64,000 bases of DNA from Augochlora pura (GCF_028453695.1 NC_135773.1:1860001-1924000); one strand, 5' to 3'; numbered from the stretch's first letter, positions 44,769 to 56,402 are shown. The notes: generated by a model from the sequence alone, not told the origin. Numbers and translations: made by a program.

Positions 44769-45742
44769 ACATCCAAGATCTTAATGCTCGCGATGAGACT
44801 CAATGCTTTTAAAAATTTCACGCGCCACGGTTGACGCACAACCGATTGTGAATTACTGAAACACAGCGATATCGAACACGAATGATGCGTCAATACAGAT
44901 TTGACAAATCCGCGCACATCGTAAACCCGTAGCGATCGACAGTTCAGCACCGGTGGACTCTTTTCCCGTCCGCAAAGAGCGTGAAACGAAAGGGCAAATC
45001 GAGCGGCGAACGGTATCTTAACAGTGATTAAAACGTCACTCGACACACGTCGCTTTTATCATCGGGATCGTCACTGCGAGCGACGCGGTCTCGTCGCGGG
45101 GCGGATGGGACCGCGGGCACGGTTCTATTTAAGACAATCCGCACGTGGCGCGCGGAGTTCATCGTGGCTGACGTTAATTGGCATAATTCAGCGTCGCGCC
45201 GCTATACGTCGATGAATTATGCCGCGTCGCGGGCCGGCGACAGCGACGATGACACTCGGAGATGGTAATACTCGAACTTCTGTTTCCGATATAGCGGCGG
45301 CGACGGCGGCGGCTACGTTCGCCGGGCTCTCGGGGTTCGATTGTCTGCTGCGACGCTTTCCTCGCGCTACATAGTCGGCAAGTCGCCGCCAGACTGGATG
45401 ACACATTTACGCTTTCCTCTATGCGGCGCGCAGATTCACGCACGGGTGAACATCGATGCAGCATCGTCTGCAATATCCGCGGCGCGCGAGCGTTCGTTGA
45501 CGCGCCCGTGCACGCGAGAGCGGGCAACGACATCGATGCGAAACTCGCCCAGACGATTTTTCTGCAGCTTCCGTTTCCATTCAAACGTGTGCGACGCGTT
45601 CGACTGCCGGAAGAATTCCGCGTCTCTTTTCGACGGCAGAGTTTAATGAACAAGCGATATGCATTATCGATTGATGCTACGAAATCATGTATGTCGGCGA
45701 ATTCTATTTGGGATATTGTACGCTCAGTGATATCTGCTGGTA
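44769..45742. other. No gene confirmed; CpG-rich patch
   Basis: 45000-45650 is CpG-rich. TATTTAAG at 45126-45133 is followed 35 bp later by TTCATCG, a weak TATA/initiator arrangement. Frames are open on both strands, and the longest (minus, 45174-45653) is arginine/serine-rich. I cannot support a gene. Confidence 0.35.
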
Positions 45743-46126
45743 TTAATCCTTCCCGCTCGAAACCGTTTTAATTGCAAATTTGCAATAATTTATATATTTT
45801 TTATTATGTTTTATATGATTTATTGCAGTTTATGCATATGAACTTGAGCCTTGCAACTCGTACCACAATTTACGAAAAGTTATTTTGATTCACGCTTTAA
45901 CTATGTCTATACTGATGTCGTAGTGTCTTCAATAAAATTGTTCTATTATATTTAGAGATTATTTTTATATTATCAATGGTTAGCTTCGAAAAATTGCGAA
46001 AAGTGTAATCGTTGTATAAGTTACAAGATTTAATTTTATACGCGTGAAATGTACTTTGTCATATAAAATAGAAATACTAATCATTTTAGATTTACAGCTA
46101 AAATAGTTTCAAATGCAAAGGCTTAA
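45743..46126. mobile_element. Inverted pair of family A MITE arms
   Basis: The left arm starts TTAATCCTTCCCGCTCGAAA then CCGTTTTAATT and continues with TTTATGCATATGAACTTGAG. The right arm is the opposite strand of the same family, ending TTTACAGCTAAAATAGTTTC then AAATGCAAAGGCTTAA. The arms face each other across a short centre near 45930-45960, giving a 384 bp imperfect long inverted repeat. Elsewhere family A is about 240 bp with unlike halves. Confidence 0.7.
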
Positions 46127-46786
46127 ATTATGTGAATCAATTCTTTGAGTTTATTAATTTATTTAAGTCGACTTATTATTTAATTCGATTAATTGATCAA
46201 TAATTATGATTACTGTTCTTAATCAATCTCACCGCGCGTTTAAGTAGATTCAATCTCATCGCTGTTTTAAAAAATATATAGAACACGACGTGGTATTTAG
46301 GGCTCGGTAATTCTAGTGTTAAGCGACAATATCGCGCAAGTGAAAACACGCGAGACGAGGCGTTTCTTCGCCGCAGTCGCAGAATTACATCTTGGGGATG
46401 GAATACACGGGACCACTAGCCGAAACGATTTCTCTAGCTCGCTTTAAAGACCGCACAGGTCGGCGTTGCTTTGACTGAAGGTTAAACCAAGCACAGACGT
46501 TGCTTTAATATTTCAGAAAACGGAAACGCGGAAAACGTAAGCTGACGGATGTAAAATTTACGTAAAGAAATCAAAGGGGTCCCTGTATTTAACTTTTCAA
46601 CAGACGCAAACTCCTCGAACGAAATACGCTGAAAGCTTCGAGGCGCGGATTGAAGGCGTGGGAAGCGGGAGGGAAGATCTTACAAGGGTAGTCGCGGATG
46701 CGACCCTCGTTTCCAATGAAATTTTTTTACGGCTATAGATCCGTATTTATAATCAGCTGACTGAGGATTTCGTGTCTTTAGCAAAC
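46127..46786. other. No gene seen; isolated family F terminus
   Basis: AT-rich to 46320, where CTCGGTAATTCTAGTGTTAA ends at 46322 and pairs in sequence with the motif at 36880. The remainder is unique DNA. Confidence 0.4.
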
Positions 46787-46974
46787 AAATTTGTAATTTG
46801 TAATTTGTAATTTGTAATTTGTAATTTGTAATTTGTAATTTGTAATTTGTAATTTGTAATTTGTAATTTGTAATTTGTAATTTGTAACTTGTAACTTGTA
46901 ACTTGTAATTTGTAATTTGTAATTTGTAATTTGTAATTTGTAATTTGTAATTTGTAATTTGTAATTTGCAATTT
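46787..46974. repeat. Heptanucleotide (TAATTTG)n array, about 26 copies
   Basis: A nearly perfect TAATTTG repeat runs about 188 bp. Three adjacent units near 46884-46904 carry the same change, TAACTTG. The minus strand is open in several frames and would encode a repeated NYKLQIT peptide, a by-product of a 7-bp unit (three units make seven codons). It is not the TTAGG arthropod telomere repeat. Confidence 0.97.
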
Positions 46975-49025
46975 AAAAAATTGAAACTATTACAAGCAAC
47001 TGACAATTTCGATACACTCCTCTCAAACTACTAAAATTATTAAAGAAAAAATTACACTTCATAATTATTCCTGTCGTATGCAACAACTTCCTTGCAAACA
47101 ACTATTATTTAGCATAAAACTCTACAAGTCGAGAAATCAAAATTATAAACTATCAGCCAATATACAGCCGTAAACTGCAACCTTGTTAGAGCCGTAAACT
47201 CCAACCTTGTTAGAGCGATAAAACGATTGGTCGATTATTTTTACGCGGGAATAAAATTCGGGATATAAATTAGTTTCGAAAGCAGCGTGAAATTGGATTC
47301 TCGGGCGGATATGAAATTGATTCGGATCTTATCGGGGGCACCGTTTTTCCCGGGTAATCCCACAGGTGTTGCGTCACTTTGATTCCGACGGCCTAACCGG
47401 GTTGCGTCTCGCATTAAAATAACGTGGCCCGGGGAACTTAATAACGCTGGATACGACAAAGATCGTCTCGAGAGGCACGCGTTACAGTGAAATACGACAG
47501 TGTAATAGGCGGCACGTGGGATACGCCGTTGTGTCGTACTACTAAGTGCCGTAACAACCAACACGCGACAAAGAGAAATTCTAATGAGATCTTGTACCCA
47601 CGTTGCAGCGAGCGCAATAACATTCTACGGAAGACGGCGGAGAGAAAATTTCTGGTACACGGTCGATTAGAATTCACTTTATTACGCCGGGATTCTGCGA
47701 ATAATATATTGTGTATATAAATGATAAAATATTAGACAATAATTGGTTCTAACGTTAAAAAGCGTTTTAATATTATAAAATCAGAATTAGAAGTTCTATA
47801 AATTTAATAATTATAGCTTTGTATTCAAGTATACTCTAGTTTTGAATTTATTGAAAGTAATTATTAGTCGAAAAAATCTTAAATTATTCTATTAATTCGA
47901 ATAATTTAGAAAATTCTTTACTCATACAATTGGAACTACAAAAAAAACATATATTCCATAATTTATTATCGAAATTAATTATTTTCTGATCTTTCATCCA
48001 TCAAGGAATAAAATTTTGCCCAACTCTGATCTAGTGTACTGTTCACAATTCTTTCTAAATCTCTTCAAATTATAGTCCATTATATGTATACCATAATGGT
48101 CACCTTGTCAGTAATCTACAGATGTCTAAGAGAAAGATCCCAGCACGAAACCTCGGCACGAGAAATCAAGTTCTACCGCAGCGTCTCCGCTGCGAACCAA
48201 TATTTACGAATTCACGCAAACACCGTCGTGACTTCCCCTCGAAACTAAGATCTCCGAAGATCCGCGTCGCGACGCCTCGATCGTTCGATTCGCGATCCTC
48301 ATCGCGCGCGCGATCCGTCCCATGGATCCGCAGTCAATATCCGTGTTGATCGTGCTATCTTTTTGAAAGACTCCGGTAGACGTTCTCGAAGCCGATGATG
48401 TCTCGAGTTCCTTGATTAAGAGTAAATATTCATGATGCTTCGCGAGATCAGCGGCTCCGTGTTGCGCGATCTATAACTTCGAAGGCGGTAACTGGGTATC
48501 CGGCTGGTACAAGTCCAAAGAAACGACACCGTGCTGCACACGGTGGCTCCCCGGCTCTGTCGAATATGGACATGTCGGCTACCCCCTGGGAGAAAGACAA
48601 CTTCGGCGGACGGCGTGTTTGCTTTCGCCCGGAGTTTGGGACTTCTGGCTCGCGTCGCCGGAAAACTGGGCCAATAACCGGCGGCTGGAAACTTTTAAAA
48701 TAGAAATCCATAGGGAGACACCGTCGACAGCCAGAAAGAGCAGGCAGATGTCGGTGAACGGGGCGTATCTAACGCTGATGTTTTAGATCCGGTGGCCCGT
48801 GAGATACGTCGCCGCTCTTATTTTAGCGGGCATTCTTCTAGAGTCTAGAACCTAGACAAACAGGGTCGATGGGAATCCAGAGATTGGCGCGATGCATGCA
48901 TTTTATCAGTGAATCATTCATTCCGGTTATTTTCGTTATGGATTATGCCTTCAAAATATTCCGGCTCGCAGACTCGCGAGCGGTTTCTCTAAATTTTTCA
49001 AACGTTTATCTTTGGAGGTAGTGTA
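46975..49025. other. No gene seen
   Basis: Includes a 24-bp direct repeat at 47167-47214 (listed). 47240-47700 and 48100-48950 are moderately GC-rich with overlapping frames on both strands. 47700-48080 is AT-rich. Confidence 0.4.
47167..47214. repeat. 24-bp tandem duplication
   Basis: GCCGTAAACTGCAACCTTGT then TAGA is repeated immediately with one difference (ACTCCAAC). A recent duplication. Confidence 0.95.
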
Positions 49026-49198
49026 TTAGATCCTTGAATAAGTTCTCGCCGTTCATCAAAAGACGGTAATAGTAGCACTCCGTGCATGGAATTTCTAATG
49101 GTGACTCATGGGCAAGAAAGTACTGTATGTTACCTTAATTTTTAGTGAATGATTGTTCACTGTAGTGTCAACCACGTGTTTGTTTATTGGTCCTGAAG

Positions 49199-49342
49199 AT
49201 GTCTACTTTTGTGCCGAATAAAATGGTTTTGCGGGGAACTTTATTGCACTACTTTATTCAAAAGAAATCTGCATCGGAAGCACACAGAATTCTTGTTGAG
49301 ACTTACGGCGACAATGCCGTAATTGCCGTAATTTTGAATTGA
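49199..49342 (+). pseudogene. Mariner transposase, N-terminal fragment
   Basis: A frame of 47 codons opens at the ATG at 49199 and stops at TGA 49340-49342. It begins MSTFVPNKMVLRGTLLHYF and continues with KKSASEAHRILVETYGDNA. This is the first helix-turn-helix of the mariner DNA-binding domain: hydrophobic LL.YF, then K.A.EAHR.L...YGD. After GDNA the sequence leaves the family and soon stops, which marks the internal deletion. The second DNA-binding helix group and the whole DDE/D catalytic domain are missing, so it cannot transpose by itself, though it keeps both ends a transposase would need. Confidence 0.85.
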
Positions 49343-49358
49343 TTTCGAACGTTATATT

Positions 49359-49654
49359 TTAACCCTTTGGCTACGGCAGACTTTGGCACGCACCGTCCGT
49401 ACGATAGACATGCATTTCGGAGGAAGTATATGAAAATATTCAATATACCGAATTCTATTACATTAAGCCAACGTTACTTGAAGTGAACATTAATTTTAAG
49501 ATTTTTGTTACAATATTTAATAATCAAATTTAATAATAAACAAATTTAATACGAAACAGGCGAAATTTGTTTTGGACGCCCATTGGCGCCTACAGTACCA
49601 GGAAACCAACATGTGTCGGACGCCAATAGGCGCCAACAGTAGTCAAAGGGTTAA
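49359..49654. mobile_element. piggyBac-like MITE nested in the mariner
   Basis: The ends are TTAACCCTTTGGCTACGGCA and, inverted, TTAACCCTTTGACTACTGTT, both with intact TTAA. Near the right end two 24-bp units, GGACGCCCATTGGCGCCTAC (49574) and GGACGCCAATAGGCGCCAAC (49618), each form a GGCGCC-type hairpin. 296 bp, non-coding. Its position inside the mariner shows it inserted later. Confidence 0.85.
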
Positions 49655-49706
49655 ATAAAGCTCTTATTTTGGGAAGAAAACAGCGAGAACTTATTCAAGG
49701 TCCTAA

Positions 49707-50476
49707 TACTAAGCAAAATGGACGAAGAACGACTCTCTCGATGTCGAAACAGTTTCGGTAGACGATGTTTCATTTAGTTTTTCCAAAAGCGAGCTCGAGG
49801 CCCCGCACCTGTCGGGATCGCGTGTTCGCGCGTGGCAATTCAAAATTAAATGTCGCGAATTTATGGACTCGTAAACGAGAGGTGGTCCCCCCTCCGTCGG
49901 ATTTCCACGGCTCGGGGCCGATTCGCTGACATCGAACGCGAGGGAGAGCCGACCGAGAAGGACGAGGACCGGAGGGAAGGCCAACCGTACCTCCCGCGGT
50001 ACGCAAATGCCGAAATTCACTTCGCAGAGGGGGGCATAATACTCGGAATTTCGGAATTAGCACTGCCGCCGCTGCCACCGCACAATGGAATACATTAAAC
50101 GGTATGCGCGTTCCGAAAGCTAATAAAGTCTGTTACCGCTTATTACACCTCCGGATACGCGTTTAGATCGATACACGCGCGCGTTTCGCGGCGCGCAATA
50201 CCTACGAATTGTAGTTAAGAATGAAACACTGTGTGGAAAACGCGACAAGTTTGATAGCTAACCTCAGAGATGCGCTCAACTTATTTTACAGTTTCGCGAT
50301 AGTCTGATAACTATCTGGTTAAAATAGAAACAGTATCTGCGATATTTGTTTGATTGTCTATCTCTCAAAAAATATCATGTCTTTCTTTTTAATACCCGAA
50401 GTAGAAATTATTGAAATAAGAAATCTAGGGTAATATTGTACATTTTTATATTGCATTATGTCGAGACACCTAAGTA
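49707..50476. other. No gene seen
   Basis: CpG-rich unique DNA to about 50200, then AT-rich. Frames at 49709-50098 overlap on both strands and are not convincing. Confidence 0.4.
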
Positions 50477-50725
50477 TTAACCCTTTGCACTCGAAGCCAT
50501 TTCAACTGGAAATCTAAAATAATTTTCCTGGCTTTTATTATTTCCATTTTATATAACAAAATTTATTGTATGCGTGTAAAATTAAGTCTCGTGATTCATA
50601 TAACAGTTACACTTCCATCAATTTTTTCAATCCATGCTTTAGTACTATTTAAAAAAATAATTTTGGAATGTGTTGTAACAATATTAATGGCGCCACAGAG
50701 TCGCTGCTCGAGTGCAAAAGATTTA
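50477..50725 (+). mobile_element. piggyBac-like MITE, family A
   Basis: It starts TTAACCCTTTGCACTCGAAG then CCATTTCAACTGG and ends GGCGCCACAGAGTCGCTGCT then CGAGTGCAAAAGATTTA. The interior is colinear with 20200-20436 (TCCATTTTATATAACAAAAT, GTAAAATTAAGTCTCGTGAT, CATATAACAGTTACACTTCC). The right TTAA has decayed to TTTA. Confidence 0.85.
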
Positions 50726-53649
50726 TATTAATGGCAAGACTGAATTTATTTAGACTTTCTGCCATTTACATTATAATTTATGCTTCAATCGTGATTTTCA
50801 TTTAATAATTTCGTATGTAAAAGTCTTCGTAATCTAACAAATATTATAAGAAAAATTGTGGAATCGGTCATTTTGATATGGTAGATTTAGTGTTAACAAA
50901 GCATGTAAAAGATTGTGAAAGAAGGTAACGGAGAAGATGTAAAGCGATGATAAACAGATAAAGATAATCGACCCAGTTGAAGTAACTTGTATTTATGAAA
51001 AAATTCCTTCGTCTAAGAAGGAACGTAGATTGTACACCATCCGATTTCTCGTGAAAGCCTTTGACCGGCTTTATCAATAACGCGAGTTTACGAAGAATAT
51101 CCAGCCGCGATCTTAATAATACGCTCCAACAGAGGCGGCAGAATCAGCTAACAAGAGAACTTCGGTAACTCGAACAATCCGATTTCCTAACTTCCCAAGT
51201 TTACAAGAGATCTTAATAAAAGCATCAATAAAAGTATCTTCCGGGTGAAAAAGACCTCCTCGAAGTTAATGCTTCCCTTTCTTATTTTTCCGTTAACAAC
51301 CCTCGAAACCAAACTTCCGTCTCTTCTCGACTCTGTGAAACTGTTCGATGAGAAGATCAAACGGAACTTGTATCTTTCGGTAATGAACAACCATCGTCGA
51401 TTCTGTTTACTTTGATTTGGAAAAAAAAGATGAACAGAAAGTCTGCTACTTTAGTCTTTTCTCTTCTTTTTATTATTGTACAAGGCTGGATGGATTATAA
51501 ACGACGAGGTGACGTACAGTGCACTGTGGTGATAAAAATGTATAGATGAAATATAAAAATGAGAAGAAAAATTTATTAACATAGTTGCACTATTTACAGT
51601 TTATTTGAATTTTTAAAAGCGACAATTTTTATCTGATTTCTGTTTCCGGCAATCGTCCTTTTACTTTGTGTAAAATTGTATGACTTGAGTCTGCGAGATT
51701 TTCAATGAAACCCAGGCTTAGTAATTTTATTAGTATTAGAATTTATTTAAACGACATATATTACCTAGAGAAATTATACTTTTCAAGTGCAGTAGAACCA
51801 CGACGATATTTATTATTTAGATTTTTCAGCGTCCCAAGTCGAACTCCAGACAATTTCTGCAAAGCAAAAAGAAATTAAGTATCAGCTCGGACAATCGAAG
51901 GTTCTGCCGTACTTTGGCCGCGTTTCCAGCGTCCGAACAGACCTGTGCGTCGCGTCCCCGGGCGAAGTGTCGAGCAGCGATTTATCGTAGCAATTTGCGG
52001 ATAATCAGCGTCGCTCTAGCGTGATATCGAAAATCCGTTGGCGGCGTTCGTCGTCCAGTTCTTCGCCTAGAAGAGCCGTGCTTCCGATCAAGCTTCCCCG
52101 TCCTTCGATCTTCGTCTCTCCGTTGGCCGCGTTCACGTACACGTGTCCCGGGGCCGGCAAACGAAAAAGCACGGACCGTGTACGGAGGGGGGAGGGGGTG
52201 TGCGCCGATGGTCGAGTCGAGTCGAGGGCAGACGAAAGGAAGTGGGACGAGGGATGAGAAGAGCGACCGAGAAGACGCGGACCGGGTTCTCGTGAGAGCA
52301 AATCTTTGTCGTAGGAAATCGAGCGTCATGCTCGACCGAAGGCTTTCGAGAGCCGAGCACGTAGCCACCGGCTGATTCCGGTCGATCGTGTCAAACACTA
52401 AGCGCGGTTTCTGTTGGACCCGATTCAAGGTTATCGTTCCTCGCCACAGCCCGGCTTTTCTACCCTCGGCGGGGAGCGGCCGCCAGGGGCCGTCATCGCG
52501 ACGCATAATAATAAACTCTGCAAATATTGCATCTCGGAAAATATGGATCCGATGGGAGGGGGGGGGCCTCGGATGTTAAGCGGACTTTGCCCCGATATTT
52601 AATGGCTTCTTTCGGGCCGGCACCGCAGATTGAATCTAAACTATTGCTTCGCGCGTCGAACCAATAGCAACTATCGGCTGAAAGATTCATCGATGCGTTT
52701 ATTTTCAGAAAATTTGCACCCACGCCATTTTAATTCTTTACATGTTCAAGACCATGCTTGTCGAATTGAAAATTGTCAAGGGTTTAAAGTGCTCTAACTT
52801 TGCGAGAAAAATCGCAACCGAATTTCTTCTCTACTTAAATTAAAAGGTAGCATCGAACTGTCCGTGCAATTCGTAAGACACAACTATCTTCGATATATCA
52901 AACATGGCTTCGAATTTAAATGGTTACAAAGGACAGGGTGAATTTCACTTAAAATTAAGAAACAGTGACTTCAAGTAAAGGCTTCAAATTTGAATTCAAA
53001 AGAAAAGAGTTAGCATCCTACGATAAATTCCACGGAGTTATCGTCGGTCAAAGGTGGCAAATTCTTGTGAAAAATTTGTCTGCGTGACAACTCTGTCGAG
53101 CGATGTTTCATGGATACGACTTTCCCAGTAGGTCACTCGGGAATCATAAAATTGCAGAATTTTCTAAAAGAAAATTCATCGACGATGGTTTATTTATCAT
53201 CGAGACACGCTCGAGGGGGCTCTCCTCGGCCGTGGAGTTTTCACCGGTGCGGCGAAACGATCGACTGGCCGTGATTAAAAGAATCTTTTAGAACCGTTTA
53301 CACAGCTAGTTGACTTCTCTAGGGGATTGCGGCGCGGTGCCGCGGAATGTTTGCGCTCCCGTGCCTATTTCTCTTTTTCCGGGCGAGTCTTTAGCTCAGA
53401 CGGAGTTTCCGGTGGTGAAGGAGGAAAGATTAAGCGGTCGGTATGCGGGCAAACAAATCGTGTGTGTCAGGAGCGGGCGCGTACGCCGACCGATGCGCCG
53501 CATCCGGCAACCTGGAATTAACGCACCGAGTGCTTTAACAAATCCCGACAAAGAGGGCTGCGGTAACAATAAGCCGCGGGGTAAGTGCTTACAAACACCG
53601 GAGGGAGTCGAGCGGCCGAGCTTCCCACCACTTCTGCTTTCTCCTGCTC
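50726..53649. other. No gene seen
   Basis: AT-rich to 51880. 51890-52620 is CpG-rich with competing frames on both strands, the longest being minus 51982-52506 (arginine-rich). 53300-53640 is open on the plus strand but begins at a TTG and runs into the CT microsatellite. Confidence 0.4.
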
Positions 53650-53700
53650 CCTCTCTCTCTCTCTCTCTCTCTCACTCTCTTATAGTCTCTCTGTTTCTCT
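53650..53700. repeat. (CT)n microsatellite
   Basis: CT repeat with ACTC and TATAGTC interruptions, followed by a pyrimidine-rich tail to about 53730. Confidence 0.95.
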
Positions 53701-54963
53701 ATTTCACGTTCTCTCCTCTCCTTTCTTCGCATTCGTGTTATTTCATTCGCATTCGCAAACAGCGGAAAACTAAGGACATTTTGCGAAAAATCGTCGTCTT
53801 TCATTTCTTATCGCTGTATTACTTTAGAATTGAACCAATAATGATTGATAGATTCTGTACAGAGACTCGTCTTTGCGTACTTTAGACGTATTTTCTTAAT
53901 TTTCTCGCTCTTCTCTTGGCCAAAACGTATTGTTTCTATAAATTACTTCTACACAGATTTGGATACAATTTTATTTAAAGACAGACTGACGAATCAAATT
54001 TTATTCGACACGATCGAATAAATAGTCAGTCGAATAAAAACTTACCTAGTCGAATGTTATTCGAATGAAAACACGAATGTCTTTCTTTCAAATAAGAATT
54101 TAATCGTAGGTACAGAATATCATACGAAAAATAAATAATTTGGACAAAGATGCTGGAATATAGTGTTTTGTCGTAGTTTATGAATTCTTTCTGCCATATT
54201 ACTATACTCGTATACAACTAAAAAATTATTTGAATAAAGAATCATTCGACTAAAGAATTATTCGAATAAATAAATAAAGTAACATGAATTTATCGAATAA
54301 CTTCGATAACTTTTGCACAAAGCATCAAAGACAATACACCGCAGACCCTAAAGAACAAGAGCTGAAAACGATGAACCGCATCCCAAAAAGTAACCACCCG
54401 GTGAACTCCGAAACTCGTTTCTTTGCCAGACTCATCGCGGCCGATACCCCGAACTCATCGATCTAAATTCGGATCTGGGTGCGCCGGGATCGATCAGGGA
54501 AGAATTTCCGCGCGACGGGGTCCTCCCATTCTGGCGAGTTCCCGGGCGGAATCCAGAGGCATCCCGGGCGGAATCTTAAAAGGGCGGAGTTTTTAAGGCG
54601 CGGTAAGAAGCGCGGTCGTCTCATTTCCGCGATATAATGAAATTTACCAACACTTGTCGCGCCCTTCGCGGCGCGGTTCCTGTCGACTCGACAGAACCAT
54701 TGTGCGACGGTGGCTCGGAGTTGTGCAATCGGGGGTACGAATCGCAGCCGCCGTCGCCGCGCCGCGCTGTGGTGCACCGCTCGAAGGACGATAAAAGACG
54801 AAAGGGAAACGGGATGGAGAACATCGCATTATGTACGGGAAGACTGGCGACGGCGGAAGGCGAGTAACGCGAGGCCGGGGGAGGGCGACCGAGGATGACT
54901 CCTGTAAATCTCGCTTATACCGGCGTGGCGAAGCATAAATTTCCTTTCAGTCGACCTCGTTTG
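53701..54963. other. No gene seen; TCGAATAAA-rich AT patch
   Basis: Between about 53985 and 54310 the motif TCGAATAAA or ATTCGAATAAAGAAT recurs loosely at least eight times. 54460-54960 is CpG-rich with frames on both strands. Confidence 0.4.
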
Positions 54964-55016
54964 CCCCCCTCTCTCTCTCTCACTCACTCTCCCTCCTTCC
55001 CTCTCTCCTACTCTCC

Positions 55017-55057
<41 letters not shown>
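54964..55057. repeat. (CT)n microsatellite, about 90 bp
   Basis: Imperfect CT/CCCT at the 5' side, then a long perfect CT run at 55023-55055. Confidence 0.97.
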
Positions 55058-55060
<3 letters not shown>

Positions 55061-56359
55061 GGTATACCTGAATGTTCCCGCGGTGGATACTACTTATCTG
55101 TCGGGACCGCACTCGCGGACTAACACGTCGCTCCTTTTGTTTTAAGCCGACATATTGTCTGCCGCGACTGCACACGAGGCGAGGGTGCGCGCGGGCGAGT
55201 CCCGGGCCGATATCGGAGTCCCGCGGCAGCTCAAGAACACCATGTATCCTTTCGCGACATAATGCCGCCCGCCTCGATTGCCTCTGCTCGCCTGCTCGCC
55301 TGCTCGCTGTTTACCGTTAGCGATAATAGCGTGCGGAGCGTGCCACGCGTGTGCATGCAGACGACGATCATTTAAGTGTCCCTGCGCGCCCGGTCGATGC
55401 GGGAACACGAACAGGAGTCTCGCCGGGGTATCGGCTCGCTGCCCCGGGTATCTGGCTAGATGGACGATCGTCGTTATTGAAAACGAGGCAATTCCCAGCC
55501 ACGGCAATTTTTCTCGCTAAATTGTCCTCGCATACCTAAATGGATCCTGACGGTATCGAGAATCCGGTTTGAGAAGGAGCTACGCGAAATGTAAGACTCT
55601 CGCTGACCAGTTTCGATTTACGAATCATCGGTAATATTTCGTGGTAAGAGTAGCATTGTTCATTCTTGTGTCTGTCTCCTGTTATATCATGTGTTGTGTT
55701 TAACCCTTTGCACTCCGTTGTCCCCTCTAAGGAGACAATGATTTAAGGAGCAATACATTCGCAACTATTTCACAAAGTCATAAAGGGTGAAATTGACGAA
55801 ATTATTTAATTTCTTTAAAAATAATTATTTTTGCACCGATCGAAGAATCTCAGCCGAGACACTGTACCAAATCATCCATTGCCGATGCGTGTCATTGGAG
55901 TTGGTCTCTCCGCGTCTTTTTGGAGTCGTTTGGCCAGCGATCGCTCCCCCGACGACGATCTCCGTGGAGGAGTTGCCGGAAAGGCACCAGCCTCGATCCT
56001 CGTCTACAGAGTGCGCGCCGGCGAAGAATTAATTTAGCGCGCATTAGGCGGCGCAAAAAGGCGAGTGGCTCGCGGACCAAGGCCCCGGCCGGGCGAATTG
56101 CGCCAGAGGAGACAGGAATATGCACTCCGGACTGACGCTGTGCAGGCGCCGCGAACTGCCGCATTATGAATCCCCCCCTCCGTATGCATTAAAGGGTAAC
56201 CTAATTCCGCGGAATTATCGCGATGCGGCCCGCTCTCCTTCGCGAGCCACCGGCGATACGCGGCACGGCCGGATATTTCGCCGGGCCAGAAACCGGCGAA
56301 CTCTCGTCCCGGAAGTAAACCGCGTCGATACGGAGTTTTTACAGGGGGGCCGGCCGTGT
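55058..56359. other. No gene seen; MITE-like start at 55700
   Basis: CpG-rich at 55060-55560 and 55900-56350. At 55700 the sequence TTAACCCTTTGCACTCCGTT begins, with the hairpin TTGTCCCCTCTAAGGAGACA immediately after. It looks like the left end of another TTAA MITE, but no right end was found. Confidence 0.4.
55700..55740 (+). mobile_element. MITE left end with terminal hairpin (fragment)
   Basis: TTAACCCTTTGCACTCCGTT is followed by an inverted repeat with arms TTGTC and GACAA plus inner CCT/AGG. The first 15 bases match family A, after which the sequence differs. Confidence 0.5.
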
Positions 56360-56402
56360 CTCCCTCTCTCTCTCTCTCTCTCTCTCTCCCTCTCTCTCTA
56401 TG
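56360..56402. repeat. (CT)n microsatellite
   Basis: CT repeat with CCC interruptions inside GC-rich DNA. Confidence 0.95.

Larger units (their letters stand above)
49026..49706 (+). mobile_element. Internally deleted mariner element with nested MITE
   Basis: The 28-bp terminal inverted repeats are TTAGATCCTTGAATAAGTTC then TCGCCGTT (49026-49053) and, on the opposite strand, TTAGGACCTTGAATAAGTTC then TCGCTGTT (49679-49706), matching at 25 of 28 positions. Both flanks are TA (49024-49025 and 49707-49708), the mariner target duplication. The inside keeps the 5' untranslated part and the first 40 or so transposase codons. The rest of the roughly 1 kb gene is gone. A TTAA MITE occupies 49359-49654; without it the element would be about 380 bp. 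Confidence 0.9.

Noticed and set aside
46787..46974. Telomeric repeat
   Set aside because: The unit is TAATTTG, not the arthropod TTAGG, and the array is short and internal.
46680..47006. Repeated NYKLQIT peptide on the minus strand
   Set aside because: It is the translation of the (TAATTTG)n array; any 7-bp repeat without stops gives such a peptide.
51982..52506. 174-codon minus-strand frame
   Set aside because: Arginine-rich, CpG-driven, and overlapped by frames in other phases on both strands.
53310..53885. 191-codon plus-strand frame
   Set aside because: Opens at TTG with no suitable ATG context and passes straight through a CT microsatellite.
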